A stretch of 35,594 bases of DNA from a virus, in IMG/VR virus record IMGVR_UViG_3300046005_000996, positions 1 to 35,594 of that record; one strand, 5' to 3'. Every line of letters starts with the position of its first letter. Positions within the stretch are counted from its first letter, which is position 1. Below the pieces are notes generated by a model. That model worked only from the letters and a program-made list of their open reading frames with translations, was not told the DNA's origin and ran no database searches. Below, piece by piece: positions 26,401-32,625 of the stretch. The position numbers and the translations under genes are program-made.

Positions 26401-27276
26401 TTCTTGCCCGCTGCGCCACTTAATAGTGCTAAAGTATTACAGATTTTTTCTAATGGCGGAATGGTTCGTGAGATCATACTTGACAAGCAATTACTAAATA
26501 ACGTAACAAATGGTAATTACGCAGTAGAACAAGTTACTTTACCTAACGCAACTATTACTATACCTTTCATATCTAAACTATTAACACAAGCAGATTTACA
26601 GATTATTGCTTTTGCTAAAACTCCAAGTGTAGATAACTTAGGTTATCTTAAGGGAACGAAAGGTGTTAAATTTTTACCACCACAAAGTCCTAAGACTAAA
26701 ATTAATACAACGCTTTGTCATACATTCCCAATGGGTAACTTTTATAAGTGGTTTGGGTTTGGTGAAAATAAAGTAGGATCGTTTGAACATGGCTTACAAG
26801 AGTTCTTAACTAAATATCGTTATGCTCAGGTGTATCTTGGCTTAGGAACTTCTCCTATTGGTGAGCCAGGCTGGTATCCTGCAAATGAATTACCTTATAA
26901 GTATTCATATACTAATGATCCAGTGTTTAGCAATTACTTAGAAGCAAAATCACAATCGCAAAGATTACCGTATGCTAGATCTATAGGTGGTGCTTATACA
27001 TGGGAAGAAACAAGAATTGGTAAGCAAGGCGCAAAAATACCTTCAGGCAGCTCTGTTATGTTATCTGCAGAAGCTAGTAATATTGTTGGTAAGTCAGGAT
27101 ATCTTTGGAAACTAAAAGAAGGTGAAAAGATTATTGCTGAAACTATAGATAGTAGAATATTATGGACGTTTGATTACACAGGTAATTTTGATATTGAGTT
27201 AACGATTACTGATGCTAATGGAAATCAACGTACAGGAACTAAAAAGTCATTCTTAAACATATATGAAGCAATTTAA
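20434..27276 (+). CDS. Giant baseplate wedge protein at gp7 position, 2280 aa
   Basis: A very long structural protein following the gp6-like gene, as gp7 does in T4 (T4 gp7 is 1032 residues). Near residues 455-495 (MLLQGEQIWPYVGSYKGLVNIINWFGYYDIR, key SYKGLVNIINWFGYY) is a segment like the tail-protein-I/wedge core. Two modules resemble each other (around residues 205-250, VGMTVSGTGIVSNTKV, and 985-1030, VGRIVKGNGIPDGTII). Several Gly-rich motifs of the G-[FY]-Y-S/T type recur. PKD-like domains occur near 1060-1150 (KYTIELDVYDTNN) and at the C-terminus, 2200-2275 (NFDIELTITDANGN). This suggests a wedge backbone with added Ig-like, surface-exposed decorations. No frameshift seen. Confidence 0.65.
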   Translation: MLLNNQFKIFSKSGNNINSIVITPLTVDIIDPLGTGKQGEVRAYTDYTGVIQYVQIINAGFNYSNETYLRFQPRPAIYKTWNTDPSLLIKSVTGELIGFNLPFNDIQNTDWPYASTNTRNTFFLPPVSAGLIESENLFIIEKVLDSQNNVSYTFPRVDEYGPFYIQSGLTNGSATVLTIAQHTSNGLVNASNRTKIINLDSIVLSNVTVGMTVSGTGIVSNTKVVDVNPILGEVILSKSVTSDSSTISYTFYTPHNLKVGSKINLSSGPLAGEHLLTQVTPYTLAFNTDVNTIVIPTSYTVIPQFSFRLKSNSDPEFFVYTVEYGVDYPTIQKSTAIAFEITDGTLSNDTIVQNGNGEVIRKVNDFIHKKSLQLNFALQADVEGVYAGIIEIADTTFTTGDNIIFSINVEGEVIAEDERLGSLLQNFGRDITTDQELILRDSDVNEDNPDFILLNQKRKEMLLQGEQIWPYVGSYKGLVNIINWFGYYDIRIKEYWLNVNMEDAYYNKYRQVPIAFQLKDKTVSQEQIGLVPSKHYKKSNLFGLYYDIVKDSINVDEYGIPLTEDSFAYTNEEVLIKLFALKGYLKQKFLPLNTRIVDITGEGVYYERYAVNTWSDRNDRQLIQAGKRLDFTSDKRSQIIDLRPYDANGGLLTPEVTDSLSLYADAYDINDVIMTSYGGNFFGEIPTVTFPGQALQQAKGKCRVRGMSSYQVISTTISGANFLPGDIITLSGGTYDVPLRIEVAVVNGGGSPLEFIINAGPQQGSNYTALPSIFGQGTVVRPVGNQYVIPNDTVGFQLDPINIPFEVEEVTLYDLGRSYSAFPDIQFLWSSPTGIAPVATLKTTRKTSSPVSYYSDNEYVKKYADSPDISIGALVNVSTTFDVTWDELIYPWSTFSGSNDATLKSWTRTLPGDIGELAAVEIISQGTGYNYTPTFKVFGGGGFGATVQGQIKNGQLNIVEYTVVSINTGSGLNDILTLSPAIPAGGLNAISVGRIVKGNGIPDGTIISQIISGDIWLESYNTTPTTTSINIGDKVYIHQGVGVTSGGAGYTSNPLVSPNGGHTTVMYTWNELGRGDFYQMEWKATLTQPTDPTKVYKYKSGVNTIDELINHTMILPYTGKYTIELDVYDTNNCLSNKIRRDVVEVYMPEADFAFISKNVDDCKDTWNEFAQIQPQDDLLSQSQIEANTPLNLPSPIKYDWDHANSQWINITFNQTLWDDCDINWDTLVVTDLSDVNMPSFPLCKDIQVLQISAEDVLEGAIVSYSDSTTFNPTVNPTIVVAGQLLEPKLDPTYDPTDWIYIRRDGVTYQLDILAADYSVVGQTSIELASTPPKAFTQSPQTWEVLREIGGTVAVDGNLIYDAVTNPNGFRIGEYLILSKSGSTPLTRRNVITFKDTDNSFDLLNGASDINFKKQGAYGRVYKVRDYMQPNGNLNWTTDATAVNTFTFGGSNGGSSIYSYTNVAQTSTSGSGINSTWNVEISTNPLTAGQYINVTVANAGSGFAIGDVITIDGTSLGSTPADDLTITVTSTILSSGFQFINSNPTQPDVNDHICQLVLNPHQITCDPLAEMRPGFTRITLHVFNGAQEIYSQIFRTKHVYLNNSTLSTAYNIWNTKVYTIDVIGLNGGNLSELPARIANYYALGPNVKIYLEYEYDDFTTRERFAIDNGSDVTIIPNYNSFPAAGSFINGTNFGPTYTANHTNWFYDHGIVSNSYSMKILNTGTWRNGLGTLITLEDNNVELYRCDTFFLACQQEFDEDYAETHLGTRVQNWRNYSELTWETFCGNTYDTLDYSDSLWCGYIIDTVNSNGGIKFNELPTFNFKKIIGGMSSARKFVQAWYELNSSNNPGISKFDYVIYSDVNNAILYVENGYVDFDYVYQFLTSSLQYIGNTKINTYLAPNAIFYDTSVSVSVGDVLYSKLLAPDSVVTSIAPATTVDPTLTNYNVINLSKVVPKKARFSANGKVGEYNLKNIQGLHEGDIRVGETVTGSFLPAAPLNSAKVLQIFSNGGMVREIILDKQLLNNVTNGNYAVEQVTLPNATITIPFISKLLTQADLQIIAFAKTPSVDNLGYLKGTKGVKFLPPQSPKTKINTTLCHTFPMGNFYKWFGFGENKVGSFEHGLQEFLTKYRYAQVYLGLGTSPIGEPGWYPANELPYKYSYTNDPVFSNYLEAKSQSQRLPYARSIGGAYTWEETRIGKQGAKIPSGSSVMLSAEASNIVGKSGYLWKLKEGEKIIAETIDSRILWTFDYTGNFDIELTITDANGNQRTGTKKSFLNIYEAI

Positions 27277-28627
27277 TAAAAATAGGGATTCTGTCATTCA
27301 AAGAAACCTTGATGAAGCTTTACTAGTTAATCCGATAGAAGATGGAAACATGCCTGTGGATGATCCTTTACAAGGATTTGTGTATACATCAGAAATAGAT
27401 AATTCTGATTATGACTATGCGTATAAAGGTATTGTAAATAGCATTTTTTCAAGTGAAACTAGAACGGGTAATAATGACTTTTATCAATTAGAAGTTTCGT
27501 ATACAGGTGTTGATGAGAGTGTATCAACAAGTGCTTGGTTTGGAAATAATTTAATTAATGCAGGTGATGCTTTTGTATTACAGCCTTTACCTGCCACTCT
27601 TACTTATTTTAATTATGTTAAAGGCTCTGTTATTAATGTAATTGATATGATAGAAGATAATACTTTTTTTCCTAACATTACATATACATATACTCTTATA
27701 TGTTCTATTGCGGAAGGTCTTACTGAAAATATGCCGCAAGGAATAGATCCTAATATTGAATTTTTAACTAATCGTAGAGTTTTTTCAACAAATCAAAATG
27801 CAGCTCCAGTTAACTTAATATCAGCAGTTAACAAATCTACCAATACTATTAATTTTTATTGGGACGATATCACAGAAAAAGCAATTTCTTATAGATTAAA
27901 CATTCGTTCAGCTGATAACAGCTCGCTATTTACGTATGATGTTTATGGTAGTTCACCTGATTTTAAAGGAGTTTTAAAACCATATGTTAGAAACACAAAG
28001 TTAAGATCCGTTAAGATTATTGACCAAGGATCAAAATGGTCAATGTCAACTGAAGAAGTTAATGTATTAGTTGGTAAATTACCGACGGTTGCTCCGATTG
28101 TTCGTATACATAATGATGGATATGGTAAAGCTAGAATTTCTAAGTGGCAATTTGTTAATAGAATTTCACATAGCAGCCCAACTGCTATTTCAATACGAGT
28201 AAAACCGCTGGGAAATACAACAATGTATAATTCCAGCTTTGTTGATATGAATGATGATAAAGATAGAGTATCTTATGTAACTTCTAATAGTGGTTCTAGT
28301 TTACTTAGACAGATTACTATTGCGTTTCCTGATGGAAATCCGTACGCGTCATTAACTACTGTGCAATTTAACGCATTGTTTTTTAACAAAGTTCTTGACA
28401 TACATACAGGTGCACAAGTTGTAACTAATCCATTAACCAATCTAAATATAAAGAAAGATCCTATATTTGAGTATGATAAATATCCAGCAAATACAAAATG
28501 GATTCTACCAATGATTGCTCCGTTTACTGCTGGCACGAGTTGGTATTGGAGTGTAGCAGCAATACAAGATAATGACAAAAAAATATTCTCAGAATGGAGT
28601 CAGGAAGAACTACTAATAATAAGTTAA
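27263..28627 (+). CDS. Baseplate or tail structural protein at gp8 position, 454 aa
   Basis: A 454-residue protein overlapping the giant gene by 14 bp. It is beta-rich; residues about 180-225 (APVNLISAVNKSTNTINFYW, key NTINFYWDD and SYRLNIRSAD) look like a fibronectin-III or related beta-sandwich. The C-terminal end, GTSWYWSVAAIQDNDKKIFSEWSQEE (key WYWSVAAIQD), also has the FN3 feel. T4 places gp8 after gp7, so a wedge role is plausible from position, but no direct similarity to gp8 is visible. Confidence 0.6.
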   Translation: MKQFNKNRDSVIQRNLDEALLVNPIEDGNMPVDDPLQGFVYTSEIDNSDYDYAYKGIVNSIFSSETRTGNNDFYQLEVSYTGVDESVSTSAWFGNNLINAGDAFVLQPLPATLTYFNYVKGSVINVIDMIEDNTFFPNITYTYTLICSIAEGLTENMPQGIDPNIEFLTNRRVFSTNQNAAPVNLISAVNKSTNTINFYWDDITEKAISYRLNIRSADNSSLFTYDVYGSSPDFKGVLKPYVRNTKLRSVKIIDQGSKWSMSTEEVNVLVGKLPTVAPIVRIHNDGYGKARISKWQFVNRISHSSPTAISIRVKPLGNTTMYNSSFVDMNDDKDRVSYVTSNSGSSLLRQITIAFPDGNPYASLTTVQFNALFFNKVLDIHTGAQVVTNPLTNLNIKKDPIFEYDKYPANTKWILPMIAPFTAGTSWYWSVAAIQDNDKKIFSEWSQEELLIIS

Positions 28628-29178
28628 ATGAAGTAACTATCAAAGGTAAAAGATCTGATAAGTTAGCTGTCTTTGATTTAGACGATACATTAATCATATC
28701 TTCCGCCATGATACAAGTTCTTGACATTAATAATGGAAAGGTTATTAAGTCATTAACTCCTGCTGAATTTAACTTCTTTAAACCAAACAAAAAGACTTCC
28801 TTGTCGTTTAAAGAATTTGAAGATTTTGATATCTTAAAGAAATCCAAATTCATTATTGAAATACTAAACAAACTTTTAGCTTATTACAAAAGTGGTGTGC
28901 ACGTTTCTATTTTAACTGCAAGATCTAATAGTGATATGATTCGTAAATTCTTTTTAGAAAATGGAATTGACATTCACCCTGATTTATGTATTGCAGTTAA
29001 TGATCCAAGACATGGATTAAGTGGAAACATTGCACAAAGAAAGAAAGAAGCTTTACATACTCTTGTTGACCAAGGATACTCTGATTTTATATTCTTTGAT
29101 GATAATCATGAGAATCTTGAATTAGCAAAAGAGATTGAGAAAGAAAAAGATGTTAAAGTTAAAACTGTTAAAGTTTAA
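28594..29178 (+). CDS. HAD-superfamily phosphatase
   Basis: A 194-residue protein with the HAD motifs in order: FDLDDTL (residues 27-33, nucleophile D28 and D30), SILTARSN (motif II Thr), the RKK lysine region, and FIFFDDNHEN (motif IV acidic pair). The cap is a small helical insert. The closest functional class I can name is phosphatases of the polynucleotide 3'-phosphatase or nucleotidase type, as in T4 Pnk, but no kinase domain is attached. It begins inside the end of the structural gene (34-bp overlap) and is the only ATG in frame before DLDDT. It is followed by a Cys-rich protein and PhoH. Confidence 0.85.
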   Translation: MESGRTTNNKLNEVTIKGKRSDKLAVFDLDDTLIISSAMIQVLDINNGKVIKSLTPAEFNFFKPNKKTSLSFKEFEDFDILKKSKFIIEILNKLLAYYKSGVHVSILTARSNSDMIRKFFLENGIDIHPDLCIAVNDPRHGLSGNIAQRKKEALHTLVDQGYSDFIFFDDNHENLELAKEIEKEKDVKVKTVKV

Positions 29179-29181
29179 CAT

Positions 29182-29436
29182 ATGAATATACTACATATAG
29201 CCGAAGGATGGTATAACAGCTTTTTAGACAGAGCACACCTCCTTGACCCAGAGATAAGAGCTTTAGGCGATAGTCGTCTAGCTTCTTGTTCAAATTGTCC
29301 GATACGCACGGAAAATCGATGCGATGAAACAAAAACACACACTAACACTTGGGGTACACCTTTTAGCGGTTGCGGCTGTCACATAGATAAAAAAGTTCTA
29401 TGTAAAGAATGCCAATGCCCTGGCGGATTCTGGTAA
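29182..29436 (+). CDS. Cysteine-rich zinc-binding small protein
   Basis: An 84-residue protein with nine cysteines: CSNC, a single C in ENRCDE, GCGC, and CKECQC. The end, CPGGFW, with the GCGC motif, is a pattern I recall from small hypothetical proteins of T4-like marine phages. Two zinc sites are plausible. It starts 3 bp after the HAD stop. The role is unknown; it could be a zinc-finger adaptor to host proteins. Confidence 0.7.
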   Translation: MNILHIAEGWYNSFLDRAHLLDPEIRALGDSRLASCSNCPIRTENRCDETKTHTNTWGTPFSGCGCHIDKKVLCKECQCPGGFW

Positions 29437-29450
29437 AAATTAAAAACATT

Positions 29451-30179
29451 ATGGCTGTACGTAAAAAAGCAACACCGAAGGTAGACGATTTCGTTAAAGA
29501 GTTAACTCCACAACAAAAATTACTTACAAAAATTAGCATTAATCTTAAATGCAAAAACGACCGACAAAAGAATTTTATCAGATTAATTAATGACCACGAC
29601 ATAGTGGTTTGTGCAGGTCCTGCAGGTACAGGAAAAACTTTTATAGCATGTGCTGAAGCTTTAAAGTTATTAACTACAAGACCTTCAGTATACAAGAAAA
29701 TAATTATCGTAAAATCAGTAACAGTTTTAGAAGGCGAAGAAATAGGATTCTTAAAAGGAACTATGAAAGAAAAGATGGAACCGTTTATGATTTCGTTTCT
29801 TGATAACTTTCATAAACTTATAGGTAAAGAAATTACAGGTTCTATGCTTTACACTGAAATGATTGAAGTTTTACCATTAGCTTATGTAAGAGGGAGAAGT
29901 ATTGATAACGCAATTATTATAGTAGACGAGGCTCAAAATATTACATTAAAGAATATGCGCTCAACTATGACTCGTTTAGGTGAGGATAGCAAGATTATCA
30001 TTACTGGTGATACCAAACAAATTGACATGCGAAATGGTAATCTGTCTTCATTAGAAAAAGTAGTAGAATACTTTAGACCAATGGAAGAAGTAGGTATTAT
30101 GGAATTTAGCAGAGAAGATATTGTTCGTAATCCTTTAATCATAAAAATTGAAGAGATCTTTGAAAAACATATGGGTTAA
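29451..30179 (+). CDS. phoH: PhoH-family P-loop ATPase
   Basis: I choose ATG 29451 (MAVRKKATPK). The frame opens upstream to 29409, but that part overlaps the Cys-rich gene and precedes a normal A/T leader. The 242-residue product has Walker A GPAGTGKT at residues 56-63, Walker B IIIVDEAQN at 155-163 and TGDTKQID near 185-192, all classic for the PhoH/NTPase fold common in marine phages. PhoH proteins are thought to act in RNA metabolism or phosphate stress, though the phage role is unsettled. The stop overlaps the end of the minus-strand SET gene (convergent, 4 bp). Confidence 0.95.
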   Translation: MAVRKKATPKVDDFVKELTPQQKLLTKISINLKCKNDRQKNFIRLINDHDIVVCAGPAGTGKTFIACAEALKLLTTRPSVYKKIIIVKSVTVLEGEEIGFLKGTMKEKMEPFMISFLDNFHKLIGKEITGSMLYTEMIEVLPLAYVRGRSIDNAIIIVDEAQNITLKNMRSTMTRLGEDSKIIITGDTKQIDMRNGNLSSLEKVVEYFRPMEEVGIMEFSREDIVRNPLIIKIEEIFEKHMG

Positions 30180-30619
30180 AACTCTATGATATCTATATAG
30201 TCTTTTTTGGCGTCTACCCAATGGGGTCCGTAACTTACAGTGATTTGCTCACCAACCGCAATATCTCTTGTAGTTTTAATACCAACTAAACGATCTGTGT
30301 AGTCAGTAAAGAACTCCGCATTATTATTACTGCTGTGATTGTAGATACTTAGGTATCCTAGCAACACAGCAGTTTTTTGCATTTCATCAACATCAATCCA
30401 ATCAACTGCATATTGGTCTAATCCAATATCACTATCTTTTACACCTTCTGATTGCGCCATATAAATTACGGTGTTAAGAAGATCCTGCGGATATAAGAAG
30501 ACAGGTGATATTTCTATTTCAGTCCCAGCTGGTATAGTTTCATATGTATACACACCGTACCCATCTATTTGTGGAATAGCTTCAAGATATAAGCAATTAA
30601 GAATAAAAGGTTTATTCAC
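30176..30619 (-). CDS. SET-domain protein lysine methyltransferase
   Basis: A 147-residue protein on the minus strand made of one SET domain. Visible motifs: GYGVYTYETIPAGTEIE at residues 20-36 (SET-N strand and cofactor loop), NHSSNNNAEFF at 94-104 (the NHS motif that forms the pseudoknot and binds S-adenosylmethionine) and GEQITVSYG at 123-131, with the likely catalytic Tyr130. Length is near that of the chlorella-virus vSET (about 119 residues). Known SET enzymes methylate Lys of histones or other proteins; the target here is unknown. It is the second gene of a two-gene minus-strand islet, overlapping the zinc-ribbon gene by 8 bp. No post-SET cysteine cluster. Confidence 0.8.
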   Translation of the reverse strand: MNKPFILNCLYLEAIPQIDGYGVYTYETIPAGTEIEISPVFLYPQDLLNTVIYMAQSEGVKDSDIGLDQYAVDWIDVDEMQKTAVLLGYLSIYNHSSNNNAEFFTDYTDRLVGIKTTRDIAVGEQITVSYGPHWVDAKKDYIDIIEF

Positions 30620-30884
30620 TTGGTACTGAAATTAGTTCTGTAGGGATTCCTTTTATTTTCTTTGCGTAAAACTCCGGTATTTTTCCACAAGTTCTGCAAA
30701 GGATAATGTCAGCTGGTATAATCTCTTCTTTAGCGGTTGGGCTAAGTAATGGCGATATTCTTTTTACCATTACTGCGGCGTCAAAGGTCTTTCCTCCACA
30801 TGGGCACTCTACCCAAGGTAATGAATCCACGTCTAATTGTGGTGCTATGTGACCTTGCTGGCCACCTGGTATATTTTCAAACAT
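30612..30884 (-). CDS. Small zinc-ribbon protein upstream of SET gene
   Basis: A 90-residue protein with VECPCGGKTF (CPC) and ILCRTCGKIPEF (CxxC), four cysteines that should bind one zinc ion. About 35 residues of mixed helix separate the two pairs. It is read first in the minus-strand pair, and its stop codon lies 8 bp inside the SET frame. It may be a partner or specificity subunit of the SET enzyme, or a separate adaptor; position is the only support. Confidence 0.7.
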   Translation of the reverse strand: MFENIPGGQQGHIAPQLDVDSLPWVECPCGGKTFDAAVMVKRISPLLSPTAKEEIIPADIILCRTCGKIPEFYAKKIKGIPTELISVPSE

Positions 30885-31031
30885 AGAATTGCTTTCTTTA
30901 TAGTTTACTACTTAATCTAATCAATCTATCTACCGTCCAATCAATAGATATTAATTTTTATACACAAATTTAAAATAGTTCTTAAGAAACTAAATACTTG
31001 TTTATGTATATAAAATCTAAACAAATCTTAT
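30885..31031. promoter_or_regulatory. Divergent intergenic control region (147 bp)
   Basis: Separates the minus-strand islet from the repair pair and is the largest gap in the window. On the plus strand, TATATAAAAT (31007-31016) lies 15 bp before the ATG at 31032. On the minus strand, an ACTATAAAG box precedes the zinc-ribbon ATG; the same CTATAAAG string precedes the gene at 568. An imperfect palindrome centred on CTTAAG (30976-30992) may be an operator. Confidence 0.45.
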
Positions 31032-31736
31032 ATGTTTACTCAACAACAACTCAACAAACTACTCTTCTTTGACATTGAAACCGCAGGACAATACCCATCT
31101 TATGAAGAGTTTAAAGCTCAAGATCCTGACGGAGCAATGATATATGCAGGAAAGTGTGATAGAATGGGATATGGAGATCCAGCTGACGGATATGAAAATA
31201 AAGTTTCATTATTCCCTGAGTTTGGTCGTATTGTTTGTTTATCTTATGGTCTTTGGAAAAACGGAGAATACCAAATTAATACAATTTCTGATTTAAACGA
31301 AGCTGATCTTGTAAAGAAAATTGCTATCCTTTTTCAAAAAGGTGGTTCAAGTGGATTAATTCCTTGTGGGTGGAACGTTAAGAACTTTGACATTCCGTGG
31401 GTTTATCGAAAAATCTTAATGTACAATTTACAAGTTCCTGAGTGCGTAAATACTTGGGGCAAAAAACCATGGGAAGTAAATATTGTAGATCTTAAAGAAT
31501 GGTGGAAAGGATTCTCTAATCTTGACGTTACATTTGAAGAAGCAATGTACGGATTAGGATTGCCTTCACCAAAAGATGAAATGCACGGTGGACAAGTTCA
31601 TCAAGAATACTGGTTACATCATAACACTAATGGTATTGTTAAGTACTGTGAGAAAGATGTTATGGGAATGATTCGTATGACAGAGAAAATACACAACACA
31701 TATTATAAACCAGCCTTAGGCACAACATTAATCTAA
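31032..31736 (+). CDS. DEDDy 3'-5' exonuclease (DnaQ/PolB-exo-like)
   Basis: A 234-residue protein. Exo I FFDIETAG gives D14 and E16; Exo II GWNVKNFD gives D120; Exo III YCEKD gives Y205 and D209. This is the DEDDy set of stand-alone 3'-5' exonucleases related to the exonuclease domain of family B polymerases (PF10108-like). There is no polymerase domain. It would trim single- or double-stranded 3' ends. It has its own upstream promoter-like box and is followed after 1 bp by the DNA glycosylase gene, suggesting co-expression in DNA repair. Confidence 0.88.
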   Translation: MFTQQQLNKLLFFDIETAGQYPSYEEFKAQDPDGAMIYAGKCDRMGYGDPADGYENKVSLFPEFGRIVCLSYGLWKNGEYQINTISDLNEADLVKKIAILFQKGGSSGLIPCGWNVKNFDIPWVYRKILMYNLQVPECVNTWGKKPWEVNIVDLKEWWKGFSNLDVTFEEAMYGLGLPSPKDEMHGGQVHQEYWLHHNTNGIVKYCEKDVMGMIRMTEKIHNTYYKPALGTTLI

Positions 31737-31737
31737 T

Positions 31738-32580
31738 ATGCCAGAATTAGCGGAAGTCAAAATAATGGGAGATTTTATTAATCACATTGTGGATAATGAA
31801 GGATTCTTTGAAAAGATAGAGAAATCACCAGAATCTAAAGTAAAAACTGAGTTAGATATTTTTGATGGGGGAGTTTTTACAATGCGTGCTAAAACAAGAG
31901 GTAAAGAAATGATGCTTCATCTTGAACAAGTAGGTGGAGATATTAATGGTGCCGTCACAAAAGATTTAGCAGTTACTTTAGGTATGAGTGGTAATTGGGT
32001 TTACGTTAGAAAAAACTCAGAGCACTTGGAAAAAGTTATGAAGCATTCTCACCTACGCTTTATAACTACTCGCGGAAACTATCTTGTCTTAAATGATGTT
32101 AGACGTTTTGCTAAATGGAAATGGACAGAAGGTTGGAATGGTGGCCGAGGTCCTTGCCCACTTACTGAATATCCGCAATTTATAGAGAATGTAAAACTCC
32201 ATTATACTAAACATAAAGCATTTTCCACACATATTAACGAACTTATGATGAACCAAAGATTCTTTAACGGAATTGGTAATTACTTAAGGGCTGAAATATT
32301 GTGGAGACTTGACATTAATCCATTTACCCCAGCAAATGAAATTAATCTTAAGGACTGGGATCATTTACTATTGCTTTGTCACTTATGCGTAAGAGATGCT
32401 TATACACTCGGCGGTGGTCAATTAAGCGATTGGAAAAATCCTAATGGAACTGATGCAAAGAACTTTAAAGAATGGATGAAATGTTATGGTTCTAGGTCTT
32501 CTATAACAGATGGAACTGGGCGAAGATTTTGGTATGATGCTAAATGGCAGGATTATGTTCCTGTTAAGTACGCTCAATAA
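31738..32580 (+). CDS. nei: NEIL1-like DNA glycosylase (Fpg/Nei family, zincless finger)
   Basis: A 280-residue protein of the Fpg/Nei family. MPELAEV provides the catalytic N-terminal Pro2 and Glu3; RGKEMMLHL carries Lys56. The middle has LGMSGNW, NDVRRFAKW and GRGPCPLTEY. The helix-two-turn-helix is NQRFFNGIGNYLRAEIL, with RLDINPF after it. Instead of the four-Cys zinc finger of bacterial Fpg, the C-terminus has one Cys (KCYGS) and GTGRRFWYDAKWQ, like the zincless finger of human NEIL1. From memory, GRGPC, NQRFFNGIGNYLRAEIL and the final CYG...GR.W all match NEIL1. The enzyme should cut oxidised bases from DNA and nick by beta/delta elimination. Confidence 0.95.
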   Translation: MPELAEVKIMGDFINHIVDNEGFFEKIEKSPESKVKTELDIFDGGVFTMRAKTRGKEMMLHLEQVGGDINGAVTKDLAVTLGMSGNWVYVRKNSEHLEKVMKHSHLRFITTRGNYLVLNDVRRFAKWKWTEGWNGGRGPCPLTEYPQFIENVKLHYTKHKAFSTHINELMMNQRFFNGIGNYLRAEILWRLDINPFTPANEINLKDWDHLLLLCHLCVRDAYTLGGGQLSDWKNPNGTDAKNFKEWMKCYGSRSSITDGTGRRFWYDAKWQDYVPVKYAQ

Positions 32581-32590
32581 AAGACTATGA

Positions 32591-32600
32591 TATATAAATT
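32591..32600 (+). promoter_or_regulatory. TATATAAATT late-promoter-like box
   Basis: Contains TATAAATT, one change from the T4 late box TATAAATA, ending 25 bp before the ATG of the structural gene at 32626, in a 45-bp gap after the glycosylase gene. Confidence 0.45.
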
Positions 32601-32625
32601 AAAGGTAGAAAAAATATATCAATAA

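Noticed and set aside
28628-28630. Alternative start for the HAD gene after the structural stop
   Set aside because: The ATG is out of frame with DLDDTL; only the 28594 ATG is in frame.
29409-29450. Upstream extension of PhoH
   Set aside because: It overlaps the Cys-rich gene; the ATG at 29451 follows a usual A/T leader.
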